DNA of 64,000 nt, taken from positions 980,434 through 1,044,433 of the forward strand of contig BCKQ01000004.1 of the NCBI GenBank assembly GCA_001600695.1, given 5' to 3'. The notes beneath the pieces were generated by a model. That model worked only from the letters and a program-made list of their open reading frames with translations, did not search any database and was not told the origin of the DNA. Position 1 is the first letter of the stretch. Every line of letters starts with the position of its first letter. Source of the DNA: Ascoidea asiatica (lineage: Eukaryota > Ascomycota > Saccharomycetes > Ascoideales > Ascoideaceae). Positions 35,251-47,133 of this stretch are shown piece by piece. The position numbers were made by a program, and so were the translations under genes.

Positions 35251-36593
35251 CTGATAATAAACTATATTTTGTTAATTAATTGATTTTGATAATAAACTAT
35301 ATTTTGTTAATAAATCACAATTCATAATAACCAAGGAGATGAATGATTGAGTTCAAAAGCAGCAACTCAATGGGAAAGTGATGGAGTTTGATGAATATAC
35401 TAAAGTGATAAAAATTGATAAAAAAAAAGCAAATCATTTGTTGAATAAATGAATGCGGAGGAGTTCTAATCTAATGATGATATAAAAAGATAAATTTAAT
35501 AGATTTTCTGAAATTAAGAAGCATGTTGANTTATTGATATTTGTTAATGATTTTTTTTTTTTTTTCTTTTTCCTAACCATTTTGATTGTTGGATGATGAG
35601 ATAATATTTTGGATTAAAATAATTGGGAGAGAAATGTGAGTTTAAATAGAAAAAAAATGAAAGGATATTTGAAATCAGAAATGAAATATCATAAATTGGT
35701 GGATATGGGCAAAATGGTGCAGATTACAATCAGTGTTAAGTTTGCTCAACTAATTTCCATTCATTTATNAAAATCAATTCAATGAATAAATGAAGATAAG
35801 AATCATTCACTTCATTTTTGAAGAGTCAAGTTTTATTTCACAATTAAAATAATTAAAGCACTATTACTTGTGGTTTTTGTTAATTATTTTCTCTTTATTA
35901 TTTCCTTTTTTACGTAGATTTATTTATTTGTTTATTTCATTCCCCAATATACTTGAATAAGTATGGCTATGCTGCCACAATCTATAAGAACCTGTTNGGG
36001 ATTTAGNNGTGTTTNTATTAAACCATGGGCTNTTTTTTGGGTAAATAATATCAATTACTACTTATTTCTACTGCTATGTTATTATTCGCCTACTTTCCTT
36101 TGTTGTCTGAGCTGCTGTTGCTATCACTCTGGCTTTTAGTAAAACAATTCGGTTTGTTGGATTGTATTACGATGGATATCAATCAGCTGTTGATTCAGAA
36201 TTTAATTTAATAATTTGTTATTCAAATTTCTTTTGACGAATTTCAGTTCTCCTTTTGGGACGCTGTTCAAGGATTGGGATAGTCTATTGGTATTGATTTC
36301 TTTTTCAAGACTGAATGTACAGAATGATTGGTAGTTCAGGTAATGTTATGCTTTGGATCCAAATGGGCTAGAGAACATTTTGTCTCTGACTGATTTGAAT
36401 TATTGAAGTGATACGATTTTGGCAAGTGATAGATTGATGAAAGTGAAAAGGAATATCATAGAATAATTGAGAATAATAGGTAAAACTAAAATATAGTATG
36501 GGTAAAAAATAATATTAAATTAAATCTAAAAATAGGGTATGTTGTAGAGAGATAAATAATAAAGCGAAATAGAAAAAGAAAGATAAAAGGTAA

Positions 36594-37662
36594 ATGATAA
36601 AAGGTAAACGATAAAAAGAAAAGTGTAATAAATGTCTGAGAGATAAATTTGAAAGGGAATTGAATCTAAACCATTATTTATTTGCGCACTGATCAATAAG
36701 AAACTTTATGAGAATTGGAATAGAAATGCAGAAATATTATTTTGGGTGCAGGCTAAAGTGGAAGAAAATTGATTAGTACAAACCGCATTTCTCGCTCATT
36801 NAACCAGATAGTTATAGAGTTACTCGGTTGTAAACAGGAAATTAATATCTGTTAGGAATCCTGATAGCTTTTTTTTCAACTAAATTTTGGGACAGTTTAG
36901 TCATTGTGGTAGTTTTGTGGGTTTAGTGGTGAGAATCGAATGGACTTCTGAGAGTGACTGAATTGACTTGCAGTAGCGTGTAAGTAAAAAATATTCTATG
37001 ATGGATTTTTCGTAACTATTACAAATATCTTGCAAGAATCTAGTTATCGAAATTAACGAGTTATCAGCTGTTTATACACATACTTTCTTTTAATCTCAGT
37101 AATTCTGGGATTTTCCAATTGATGCTTAGTTGTCTTTGATTGCACGCAGCCACTTTATAAGGTTTATGCTATTTTTCAATTTATTTTTTATGAGATTTTC
37201 TTAAGCAAAGTTTGAGTTATGAAAGTTTGGAGAATTTAATGGATTTCACTAATTTCATTAATTGCAATTGAAACTTTTACTCCGGTGATAAGTGACTAGA
37301 ATATCAAAGTGGTTATTGAATATGAAATGTTACAGATAATTCAATGTTACAGATTATTCAGTCAGTCATTTCACTTACTTTTGTTTTTTCAATTTTCTCA
37401 ATCACTAAATTTATCTGAATTTCTTTCATCATTTCGGTCCGGCAAGAATCAATCATTAGAAAATATTGAAGAATTTTATTTTTTCGCTCCTGAATGGTGT
37501 TCGTTTTACAATCTGTACATGAAAAATATGCTTTTCAGTACATGGAGATTTACTGCTAGTATTGGGAAATCTGAATTGAATTTCTACGACTTTGGTAATG
37601 GCCTAATTTGCTTTAACTTTCCTTATTAACTTTTATGTTCANTTTCGAAGATTCTCGTATCT
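36594..37662 (+). repeat. Long inverted repeat, left arm
   Basis: The reverse complement of this segment recurs at 62956-64000. Anchors include GAGTTACTCGGTTGTAAACA (about 36820) and TGATTGCACGCAGCCACTTT (about 37138), both found inverted near 63770 and 63445. The first 650 bp are nearly identical between copies. The last 370 bp, which hold an open frame, have diverged by substitutions. The arm may extend further, because the right copy is cut by the window edge. Confidence 0.9.
37327..37629 (+). pseudogene. ORF of unknown function inside the inverted repeat, left copy
   Basis: The open frame ends at TAA 37629; its first in-frame ATG is 37327 (about 100 codons). The C-terminal 60 residues align without gaps with the frame in the right arm: GKN, then PEWCSF, LYMKNMLFS-WRFT, IGKSEL and ICFNF. 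The N-terminal part is hydrophobic and differs between copies. In the right copy an in-frame ATG is missing before LYMKNM, so the pair may be an exon of a spliced gene or decayed copies. No family recognised. Confidence 0.3.
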
Positions 37663-39190
37663 GTGAATTGTATGAAAATTTTTTTTTATTTTGAATTTTG
37701 GAATAATTCAATATTAGACCTGATACTTGACTGTAACCTATTGAGTTATTTCTCAAATTAGTCAGAATAATTAATTAATATGTGTTCAATTAATTTTGAC
37801 TATTTTCTCTGTTATTTTGTTTTGTAGCAGAGTAAGCTTTTTATTGTTTTTTCGTTTCAATTTCCAACATATTTGTTCAATTGAATTTGAATTTATTCTG
37901 TTTTAGAACTACAATTTCTCAGATTCTGAAATTTTGAATTCTTTTAGTTTGAAATTCGATTTTCTTGAGAAAAAGGAGTACCGTGAAGTTGGTCTCCAAT
38001 ACTAAAATATTTCAATTGCATTTGGAGTATTTCAAATGGAGATTTTTGAAATATAGAAGCAAAAACAATAATTGAAGAAGAAGAAGAATAAGATGATGAT
38101 AGGAAACAACTGATCAAGACNACATATATTCTATTAAGTGATATNACTCCAATTATTATCATGGAAATTACTCAATCAAAAAAATAGAAGAAAACTTTCA
38201 ATTAATTATTCTAAACTAATGATAATTTATTGAAAAGTGATACTCATTTCATGGATGTCAACTTTATTTATTGGACAATTTATATGACATAAAGATGGTT
38301 GATTTGGTTTATAGAATATTTTCATTAATGAAAGGCATATTTTATGTGTTTGCAGAAAAAAGATTTGTTTATTTGATTCAGATTCCAGGCTACTGTTTTA
38401 TTTCAAGATTCAAGATATCCAAGTTAATGACAGTAATGAAAACACAAAAATTGAAAAAAAGGAAAATCTATCAAGTTTATCAATCATATTACATTGCCTT
38501 TATCACTAGTATTCTTTCCAGTATTATTACTATCAATATTAATAAATACATTTCATCGATTATTTCCTGCTCAAATTGATTTTCATTCAAATTCCATTAA
38601 TTAAATAACCTTATTGAAGCTGTAATTAATCTATTTATATTGTTTTTAATAGTGAAATATCTCTAATAACATTATTACCTGCAATTTATCATACTTTTGC
38701 AATTAGTTTAAACATGATGAACATTTAGTTTGGTTGAAGTTTATCATTCCAAGTTTGATGTATTCATTGTATTCCATGATAATATTATATTAATTGTTTG
38801 AAGAAAGGAAAAAAGCTTACGATTGAATTATTGTTTTGGTAATCAAATTCCCTCATTATATCACAAGTAACCCTTTTATTCATAAAACTCCTTCAATCTA
38901 TATCATTAATATGACCCTGAAGCTTATTCAATTATATNTGAGCATTTCATTTTTTGATTACCTTTGACCAATCGACTTATTCGTGCTTCAACCAATAAAT
39001 CTTGCAAGTAATCTCTTTTATCATAAACTGAAAGGGGTTCAAAAATGGAGTTCACATTAATAAGTAACGAAGTTTTAAAATATAATGGTAACAAGAATAA
39101 TGGATCACGTATATTGTATAAAATTATATAGAAAATAAAAAAAATTCAAAAAAAGTATAGAAATTAAAATGATTTCCAAACAACTCTTAA

Positions 39191-40416
39191 TTATAACAAG
39201 CTTTTGATTTTTCGATTACGAAAAAATGTAGCAGCACTGATTTGGAAATATTCTTTGTCAAAGATGCGTAATTCTACATTTGGCTTATGAGCAGGAGCTG
39301 GGACATATTTTCGAAGAATTATATCCAGATCATTTAAGGTATTCCCTTTGCTATGAGAAAAAAAAATGCTGGTTTTAATTTTCTCATAATCAAATTTTTC
39401 TTCTGAAGTTAATTGAACCGTTGATTTGAAGTGATTAGTGGAAATGGCAATCATACCTANATATGTAGTTTCAGAATAGTTGTAGTAATAATATCTTACA
39501 CCATTTTTATTTTCCCTCATTTCTTTAATTGTATTTTCTGCATTTTTGAGAGATTCGATTAAAATAGAGATGCTATTAGCATCCAGAAAATCATAATCAA
39601 AGCTTTCAAACAAATTTTTAAAGCATAAGTCAAGTTCTTTAAGAAAAACAAGTCCAGGAAAACCNAAACCTTCTTTTCCAACTGCTAATAGTGCACCCAA
39701 GGTATTNATCAATAATTTTTTTGAATTACCTGAACTAGAATATAATTTATTAAGACCATATCTGGATTTGGAATAATATAAATCTTCAAAAATACCAGAA
39801 TCAACTGTAAAGGAGTATGATGTAAAAAATCCATATAAAATGGTTTTTAAATCTTTATCTATATTTGAAATTTGAAGTCTCNNTTTCATTATTAGAGAAA
39901 TATATTCTAATAAGCTGTCGAAAAGATTTGATATGCTTGCATAAAAAGTTTTCAGAAAATGATTTATATAACTTTTGACTGTATATATAATAGAAGTATC
40001 TTCACCTAAATCAACAAAATAACTCACTGGAATAACAACCTTAATTAATAAATCTATTTTGTGTTTAAGCTTAATGTCAGAACAGAGCTCTTTGAAATTA
40101 TTTTTTTGATTGTTGGAAGAAATTGGTGTAAAAAATAATATTTATCTTCGGACCTCAAACTCTTTATAAATAATTTAAGGCTCTCATCAGAAAAACGGGG
40201 AGATATAGCATTATTTAGCAAATTGTAGGCATTTTGAGTTTTTTCATTAATTTTTTTCGAATCATATTCATTGTCCTCACTGTTTTCCAATGTATTTGTA
40301 TTTGAGTTATTATCATTGTTGATGCTTTCTGAATTTTCATATTTTTGAGTTGGAATGTTATTGAATAATATATTTGACACTTTACGTCCAACAATCATAA
40401 GTGGATGACTAGACAT
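39191..40416 (-). pseudogene. Orphan gene with a frame break
   Basis: Two open frames on the minus strand look like one gene. The first starts at ATG 40416 (MSSHPLMIVGRKVSNIL) and runs to a stop at 40054. The second is open from about 40141 to TAA 39191 and has no ATG at its beginning. They overlap in different frames at 40054-40141, next to runs of A and T, so one indel would join them. The joined product would be about 400 residues, with an Asn/Ser/Glu-rich segment near residues 28-60. Five or more N positions fall in the second part. I do not recognise the family. It may be a real gene with a sequence error or a decayed member of a repeat family. Confidence 0.45.
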
Positions 40417-41454
40417 TTTCAAACTATTTATTAATTTTAAATATAAATATATATATAGATGTATGTATAAGTTTATATGAAAAATTAGAACCCTTTTTAG
40501 TGAAAACGCTCCTTTTATATCAATTTCCAGATATTAAATGTTTGATTAGTCAAATAATGTATATAAAGTAAAATTGCTCGAAGAAAAGCATATTCTAATA
40601 ATTGTCAAATATAGCAAACAANTAATGAGAGATATAGCAATCCATTATGATAACATTAAATAATAAATTTAAGGTTAATTAAGGTTCTCTCTCCTGCATG
40701 TCTTTGAAACTTTAAGTATTACACATGCTTTACTCGTAAATCACCAGTTAAAAACTAGCATTCCAGGACCAGGGCATGTGATCTCAGTAAAGCAAAAGGT
40801 ATAATGTGTATTAATCTCCCACTTAATGATTTCTAACGAAAGTTGTTATGCTCATATATTTACAATTAAATCTCTATTATATCCTTAATTTTTTACCTCC
40901 ACTTTACTTTGGAAGGTTGTTTATTCTCTATCATCATTAGGAGATGAAATAGTGTCGCTTCTGGCAAAATAACCACCATTTAACTCAGTCACGTTATTTT
41001 ATACTGACCAGCCGATTTTTGAGGGTCAGGACCTGAACTTCTACACCGGGAACAAAATCAAATGCTCTTACAATTTAAGCCAATTCCACGTTGAAAGATA
41101 TAATCTTTGGTAGAAAGAAATTCCAAAGTAATGATGATAATGATGATTCTCTATCATACATTTTGATATATCTGAGTTATTTCTATTAGAAATTATTGTT
41201 AAACCTCAATAGTTCTGAATGAAATGGGATTGATTTTTTTTGAATGGCCCAATAATTATCCCGAATAATGGAATTACCGCTTTCCCTGGTTTTATTTCTG
41301 TTTTGTTTTNTTTTCTCATTTCAGATCTCAAATGACACTCAAAACCAAACAAATAATTGGAAATATTTGTAGATAATGGAATAGTAATCCCTTTAGATAT
41401 AATAACAATCAACTTTTGATCTTCAGATATTTTGCAAAACCAGACTTCGTTGGG

Positions 41455-41607
41455 TAATACTGGAATTTAAATCTACTACAAATCCTATAGAAGTATGTTT
41501 CTTGGCAAAATAAAATAGAAATAAAATGTAAGGAACTATTTGGTGATACCTTTACGATAAAGATATAAGAGAGTAAGAAGAAAGAAAGAAGAAATAAGAA
41601 GTAAGAG
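41455..41607. repeat. Degenerate direct repeat, right copy
   Basis: Related to 34659-34806 in the same orientation. See the left copy for the shared words. Confidence 0.45.
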
Positions 41608-42746
41608 TGGAGAAATAAAAAAGGTGAAGGTAAAAGTAATAAATAATAATTAGTACCATGAGTTTTTAAACCAGAAAATACTTGCAGGATCCAATCATTT
41701 GTTCATTGAATTATTATAAAATAGAAACCAAACTCTAACCAAATATTAAGCAGTTTTAAACAATCTTTCNCTCTAACTTATCTTGGTCAATCAGGATTTA
41801 AACACAAGCTTATTGAAATTTAATGAAATTATTTGAGAAGGATAGTAGTGAATTGGAGAATTGTGATAAAGAATATTGGACGATTAATGATAATGCTGAA
41901 TTATAATAAGCCATAAAAAACGGCTTTAATAGACTATAGAAATTTGATATTTTAATGGATTATGTTATAATATAATACAATAAAATAAAACATAAAGTAA
42001 ATAAATGGTAATTTAAGGATGAAAAAAAAGGCAAAAACTAAAAGAGGAGAGTATTTAAAAATAGCATCATTATGTTCAATTTACTCTTGATCCAAAATTG
42101 TATTTCATATCTTGAAGTACTTACGCGTAAGGTACATTACTATAAATAAATTAAATAAATAAAATTAAAAAAAGATATTTTCAAATTTGAATAATGGTTT
42201 TTTAAGATTAATCTTATTAAAATTGTTTTATTACTTTTTATTAGGTAAATTTAGCTACGATTATTTTTTTATGTTTATTACTTTTATTTTTGTGATCAAT
42301 ATCAAATATGAATTTTGATAAAGATTTTATAATATTTTATCTAAAATTTAGATTACTTGATGACCCATTTAATTGATTAATAGAAGAAGAAACATAAAGC
42401 CTTCTTGGCCCATATTCTGAGTATATAATTTTACCTTTTTTTCAGTACTGGCCATTTATCAACCCTAAAAATTAATTTTCTGTTAAAAATCGAGACCATA
42501 TTCTTGGAACCTATTCTATCCTTGATTGATAATTTCCGCTAAAAACCGTACCACGGACAATAATCATTTCGATCTCCAAACTTTATTTGATTTTAATGAA
42601 ATGAAAAGAAATAAAGAAATAAAGAAATAAATGAATGAATGAATAAAATAAATGATAAATTAAGTAGTTGTGAGGAAGTAAAAGAAATAAAATAAACTCT
42701 ATAATCCCCTATAGATAAACAGAACTACAATAGTCAGATAGAAAAA

Positions 42747-43460
42747 ATGCTACCGACTCCTATCGTTAAAGCTGATTTCAGTAAAATTTATGAACCAGCA
42801 GAAGATTCCTTTCTTTTGTTAGATTCTCTAGAAGCAGAAAAGAATTATTTAAATAAAGAATTCATATCTAATACTAATAATAATATCTTTAAAATAATAG
42901 TTGAAATAGGGACTGGATCTGGAATAATAACTACTTTTTTACAAACTTCAATATTTGATCAATATAATGATAGAATAATATACTTAACTACAGATTTAAA
43001 TCCATATTCTTGTAAAACTTCACTTGAAACAAGTCAATTAAATAACAATAAAAATAATTTATATATGGATTCAATTCAATGTGACTTAGTAAATTCAATA
43101 ATTCCAAATTCAATAGATTTATTAATTTTTAATCCACCTTATGTTCCAAGTTTAAATGATGAAATTCCTTTATTACCATTAACAAATAATAAAATTTTAT
43201 CAAATAATCAATTATTAGATTTAGCTTTATTAGGAGGTGATGATGGTATGATTATTACAAAAAAATTATTAAAGAAATTGAATGTAATTTTAAATAAAAA
43301 TGGTATTGCATATATATTATTTTGTGCAAGAAATAAACCGGAATTAATAATTAAAAATAAAAAAGAATATTTAAATGGTAATTTTGATATTAAAAAAATA
43401 ATTTTTAGAAAATGTGGTTGGGAAGAATTATCAGTTTTGAAATTTACAAAACTAGATTAA
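42747..43460 (+). CDS. MTQ2: eRF1 glutamine N5-methyltransferase Mtq2
   Basis: 237 residues, slightly longer than S. cerevisiae Mtq2 (221). With Trm112 it methylates the GGQ glutamine of release factor eRF1 (Sup45). Hallmarks: the N-terminal YEPAEDSFLLLDSLE block, SAM-binding VEIGTGSGIITTFL, the acidic TDLNPYSCKTSLET, and the catalytic NPPYVPS motif (N129-Y132). The LLGGDDGM segment is also typical of the HemK2/Mtq2 group. ATG 42747 is the first of the frame. It converges with the next gene, only 10 bp separating the two stop codons. Confidence 0.96.
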   Translation: MLPTPIVKADFSKIYEPAEDSFLLLDSLEAEKNYLNKEFISNTNNNIFKIIVEIGTGSGIITTFLQTSIFDQYNDRIIYLTTDLNPYSCKTSLETSQLNNNKNNLYMDSIQCDLVNSIIPNSIDLLIFNPPYVPSLNDEIPLLPLTNNKILSNNQLLDLALLGGDDGMIITKKLLKKLNVILNKNGIAYILFCARNKPELIIKNKKEYLNGNFDIKKIIFRKCGWEELSVLKFTKLD

Positions 43461-43470
43461 AAATTATAAT

Positions 43471-45132
43471 TTAAAATAAATTTATTTCAGTATCATTACC
43501 TAAAATTTCTTTGGTAATTAAACCTGCAATATTTGCACCTGCTAAAGCTGATGTTTCCATTGTACTCATTAAAGTTTCCATACAATTAACATACCAAATA
43601 TCCTCATCAATTTCACTTCTAAAATCTTCAAAATTTTTTATTGTTTTTAAAATTGGATATGCTTTCCAAAATTTTGAATAATAAAAATTAATATTTAATC
43701 TACTATTTGGGAAAAACATTGGATATAATTGTCTTTCAGAAATAAAATTTGGCGAAAAAATTTTATAAATATATTCTTTTGTATCTGGTATATATTTTAT
43801 AACTTGAATTGAATAAAATTCAAATTTTCTTGGAGGAATTGGTTCATCACTTTGAACTGAAAGTATATCTGATGGAATAATAAAACTTCTATCTGAAATA
43901 TTAAAGAATTTTGGATTATTTAATTTTGGATGTTTTGAGCTAAAAATTGTTACATAAAGATCTTTATATTCAACTTTTAAATGATTTGGGAAAAAATTGG
44001 TAGTGAAATTTGAATCATTATTTAAATCTAAATAATCTAATGGTGATGCAATTATAACTTTATCAAAATTTTCAGTATATTGATTATTATTATAAATTAC
44101 TTGAAATTTTTTATTATTATTTTTTATATTACTTGAATTATAATTTTTATTTAATCTAATATCATTAACATGAGAATTTAATTTTAAAGTTGAATTTGAA
44201 TGTTGAATAAATTTTTGAAAAATCTGATAATTTCCATCAGTTACTTGATAAATAGAATCTGAATAAATTGTACTTGAAGAAACCATGCCAACTAAAGCAT
44301 TAATATCATTAATATTTTGTCCATAATTATTTCTTAATAAAGAATTTATAAATTCATTGATAAATTCAAAACTTGAAATACCTTGTTGATTAAGAAAATA
44401 ATCTAAAGCAGGTTGATTTGAAATTGAGCTGAAATTTGATTGATTTTCATTGGTAATAAAATTTAAAGAAGTAAATGGGAAATTGTCTTCGTAAAAATTC
44501 GAAATAAAAATTGAAATAAAAGTTTTAACTAGAGATTTTAATTGATAATATGAATACCAGCCATATCTTAACCAAAATGATAACCAAGGACTACTACTAG
44601 TTCCTTGAGTATAAACAAATTTAGATTCAGAAGATGCATTATAAATTCCTAAACTTTGTTCAATTTGACTATCATCTTCATAGAATAAATCATTATTTGG
44701 ATCAAAATTTGAAGATAAATTGAAATCTTTTAAGTACTTAACTAGAATTTTATTTGCATCAGTAAAAACCGAACCACCTAATTCAATTGGAATATTAATA
44801 ATTTCTAAAAAATCAGGATCTTCAAAAGTATAATTTATAGTTGAGGCTCTACCACCAATATAATCATTTTTGTCAAATATTGTTATATCAAATAAACTTT
44901 CATTAGTAATATTTGATTTTGAGAATTTATTTAAATGAAAAGCAGTTGAAGAACCTGCAGAACCTGCTCCAATTATCGCAACTTTGAATTTTTCAAAAGT
45001 TATATTTTGATTAATTACAGGTAACTCAATTGGCAGTTGGTTTCCAATTGGTAAATGATAATTTGCTTGATTATCTAAAGGAGAACTAAACAGCAATGAA
45101 GCTAGAAACAAGAAAATACACACCAAACCCAT
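43471..45132 (-). CDS. Secreted/luminal prenylcysteine oxidase-like flavoprotein
   Basis: 553 residues. Residues 1-16 form a cleavable-type signal peptide (MGLVCIFLFLASLLFSS). The FAD-binding Rossmann motif VAIIGAGSAGSS lies at 51-62, preceded by a beta strand and followed by DITIFDKNDYIGGRAST, which would bind the ribose. ELGGSVFTDANKILVKYLKDF and the late METLMSTMETSALAGANIAGLI match the prenylcysteine lyase/oxidase family (human PCYOX1), which degrades prenylcysteines in the lysosome/vacuole. Many N-x-S/T sites fit entry into the secretory pathway. S. cerevisiae lacks a clear equivalent, so the substrate here is inferred from the family only. Confidence 0.82.
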   Translation of the reverse strand: MGLVCIFLFLASLLFSSPLDNQANYHLPIGNQLPIELPVINQNITFEKFKVAIIGAGSAGSSTAFHLNKFSKSNITNESLFDITIFDKNDYIGGRASTINYTFEDPDFLEIINIPIELGGSVFTDANKILVKYLKDFNLSSNFDPNNDLFYEDDSQIEQSLGIYNASSESKFVYTQGTSSSPWLSFWLRYGWYSYYQLKSLVKTFISIFISNFYEDNFPFTSLNFITNENQSNFSSISNQPALDYFLNQQGISSFEFINEFINSLLRNNYGQNINDINALVGMVSSSTIYSDSIYQVTDGNYQIFQKFIQHSNSTLKLNSHVNDIRLNKNYNSSNIKNNNKKFQVIYNNNQYTENFDKVIIASPLDYLDLNNDSNFTTNFFPNHLKVEYKDLYVTIFSSKHPKLNNPKFFNISDRSFIIPSDILSVQSDEPIPPRKFEFYSIQVIKYIPDTKEYIYKIFSPNFISERQLYPMFFPNSRLNINFYYSKFWKAYPILKTIKNFEDFRSEIDEDIWYVNCMETLMSTMETSALAGANIAGLITKEILGNDTEINLF

Positions 45133-45538
45133 TTCTTTCTATGACAAAAGTTACCTTGAAAACTTTTGAGTGAACTAACTTGAACAAAAATTGTAAAAAA
45201 TAGTTATTTGAAGGTTGAAAGTCTTTGAAATTAAATGCTTTTATTCATGAGAAGAGTGTTGAAATAAACCTTTATTTTTATCTCAATTTATAGTCCTTCG
45301 TTTTTATCTTGTTATCTCTCGTTATCTCCGTTCACTGCGCAATGTTGCTACGAGCCACCCCGATTCATCTCACTTTTGGAAGGCAAATTAGTAGCGAATC
45401 TGCTGAAATTTGTTTGCTTCTTCTTTCTTTTCAATGTTTTCCTTCAGAAACGAGACTTTGCTTTTTGAAAAAAGTTACAGGTTATATTCGTGGAGCTGAA
45501 GTGAATAACTTACAGATATTATCAAGAAAAAAAAGAGG
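45133..45538. promoter_or_regulatory. Divergent promoter region
   Basis: A 406-bp region between the prenylcysteine oxidase-like gene and the glutaredoxin-like gene. The middle (45330-45400) is GC-richer. No gene is seen. Confidence 0.45.
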
Positions 45539-46050
45539 ATGAACTCGAGTTTTAAATGTTCAAAGATTGGATCTTCAGCGGCTTTATTGAGGAAATCATT
45601 GGCAAATAAAAGAAACTTTTCTAGTTTAAATTCAGTTTTGAATAAAAATATTAATTTGAAATTATTTACGAAAAGCGATTGTGGTTTATGTGATAATGCG
45701 AAACTAGTATTGAAGCAATTGCAAACCAATCATAAAAAGGAGCTAAACAATGATATCAATATCACTTTAGAATATATTGATATTTCAAAACTGGAAAATA
45801 AAAAGTGGTTCAACGATTATGTATGTGTATCATTAATTATTATCACAATAACAATAAATTTTTGATAACTACAGCTATGAAATATTGAAAATTTCTTTTA
45901 ACAATACTAACAAACTTTCATTGTTTTTGTTATAACAAGTGTTTTGATATTCCTGTTTTGCATATTGAGAAAGAGAATTCAAATAAACCTGTCAAGTTTA
46001 TGCATAGATTGGATGTGCAAAAGTTAATCCAAGAGATCAATAATGAATAG
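45539..46050 (+). CDS. Glutaredoxin-like protein (YDR286C/DUF836 type), two exons
   Basis: Exon 1 45539-45820, intron 45821-45939 (GTATGT, perfect TACTAAC at 45905-45911, CAAG acceptor), exon 2 45940-46050 ending in TAG; 130 residues. Without splicing the frame ends in a random AT-rich tail, whereas the spliced product continues WFNDY into CFDIPVLHIEKE, the conserved end of this family. A redox CxxC is at C48/C51 (FTKSDCGLCDNAK). The N-terminus is basic and Ser-rich (SSAALLRKSLANKRNFSS), suggesting mitochondrial import. The S. cerevisiae relative YDR286C is a small thioredoxin-fold protein of unclear role. Confidence 0.88.
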
Positions 46051-46160
46051 AAAAAAAGAAAAGCTTTTTATTAGGAATTAAAATAGAATCGAAAAGTAAA
46101 TAAGTTAAAAGGAAAGAAAAAAAAATAGTAATAAAAAAAGTTCATGAAAATAATTAAGAA

Positions 46161-47076
46161 CTAATAAGAATTTTCCTCCAACTCAAGTAAAAGATTATTA
46201 GCTTCCTCTTCAGTTGGAATTTTTCTACTTATTGCATTTCCTTTTATTTTGATAATTTTCAGAAGGTTTGCAGCAGGATAAACCCCATATTTTTCCATAA
46301 CTTTTAGATAAAATAATCCACATGCATTACATAAAGTTCTTGGTCCATCTGGTCCACCTCTCCATTCTGGTGTATCTTCAGCTGCACAATGCTTACAAAC
46401 TAAATTAAGATATTTTGGATCATCTTGAGTTTTTGCTTTACCTTTACCTTTACCATTGGTTTGATTTTTATCTTTATTATTATTGCTTTTTGTTATCTTC
46501 AAATCTTTGGGTAATGATATTGTTTTTCTATGAGTGAAATTATCCTTATGAATTAAGTCATTGCTTGGTCCTGTTTCATTCATATCTGTTAAATTTGTAG
46601 ATGGATTATAATTACGGTATCTATTATCATTGAAAGTATCTTGGAAAGTATTCTGGAAAGTATTTTGAAAAGTGTTTTGAAAATTGTTTTGCATATTATT
46701 TTGTGAATTATGTTGAAAATCATTGTGGTTAGTTGGGAAACTATTTGGGAAATTATTTTGATTATTATCTTGATCAATATTTTGAGCATAGTTGTCGAAA
46801 TTATTTTGAAATTTATTTTTAAATTTGAAGTAACCTGAATATTTCATTGGGTTTGATGGACTAATTGGGGAAATAATATTATTTTGATTATTTTGAATAG
46901 TTTCATTATTTTGATTATTTTGATTATTTTGAATAGTTTGAATAGTTTGATTAGATTGACTAGCTTGATACGCATTTTGATTAATATTTTGACTAATATG
47001 CTGATATGAATAGGATTGTTGTGTTTGCAATGGATCATTATTATACCGATAATTTACTGGTGCATTGAAATAAGGA

Positions 47077-47133
<57 letters not shown>

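Larger units (their letters stand above)
34321..42746. other. Accessory, repeat-containing block with ambiguous bases
   Basis: Over 8 kb between SGM1 and MTQ2 with no intact recognisable gene. Single N positions are scattered from about 35530 to 41770, and there is a 100-base gap. The block contains a 1.07-kb segment that recurs inverted at the right window edge, degenerate direct repeats at 34659 and 41455, and an orphan gene with a frame break (39191-40416). Ambiguous bases confined to this block suggest collapsed or divergent copies elsewhere in the genome. Intact transposase, reverse transcriptase or integrase sequence is not visible. Confidence 0.6.
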
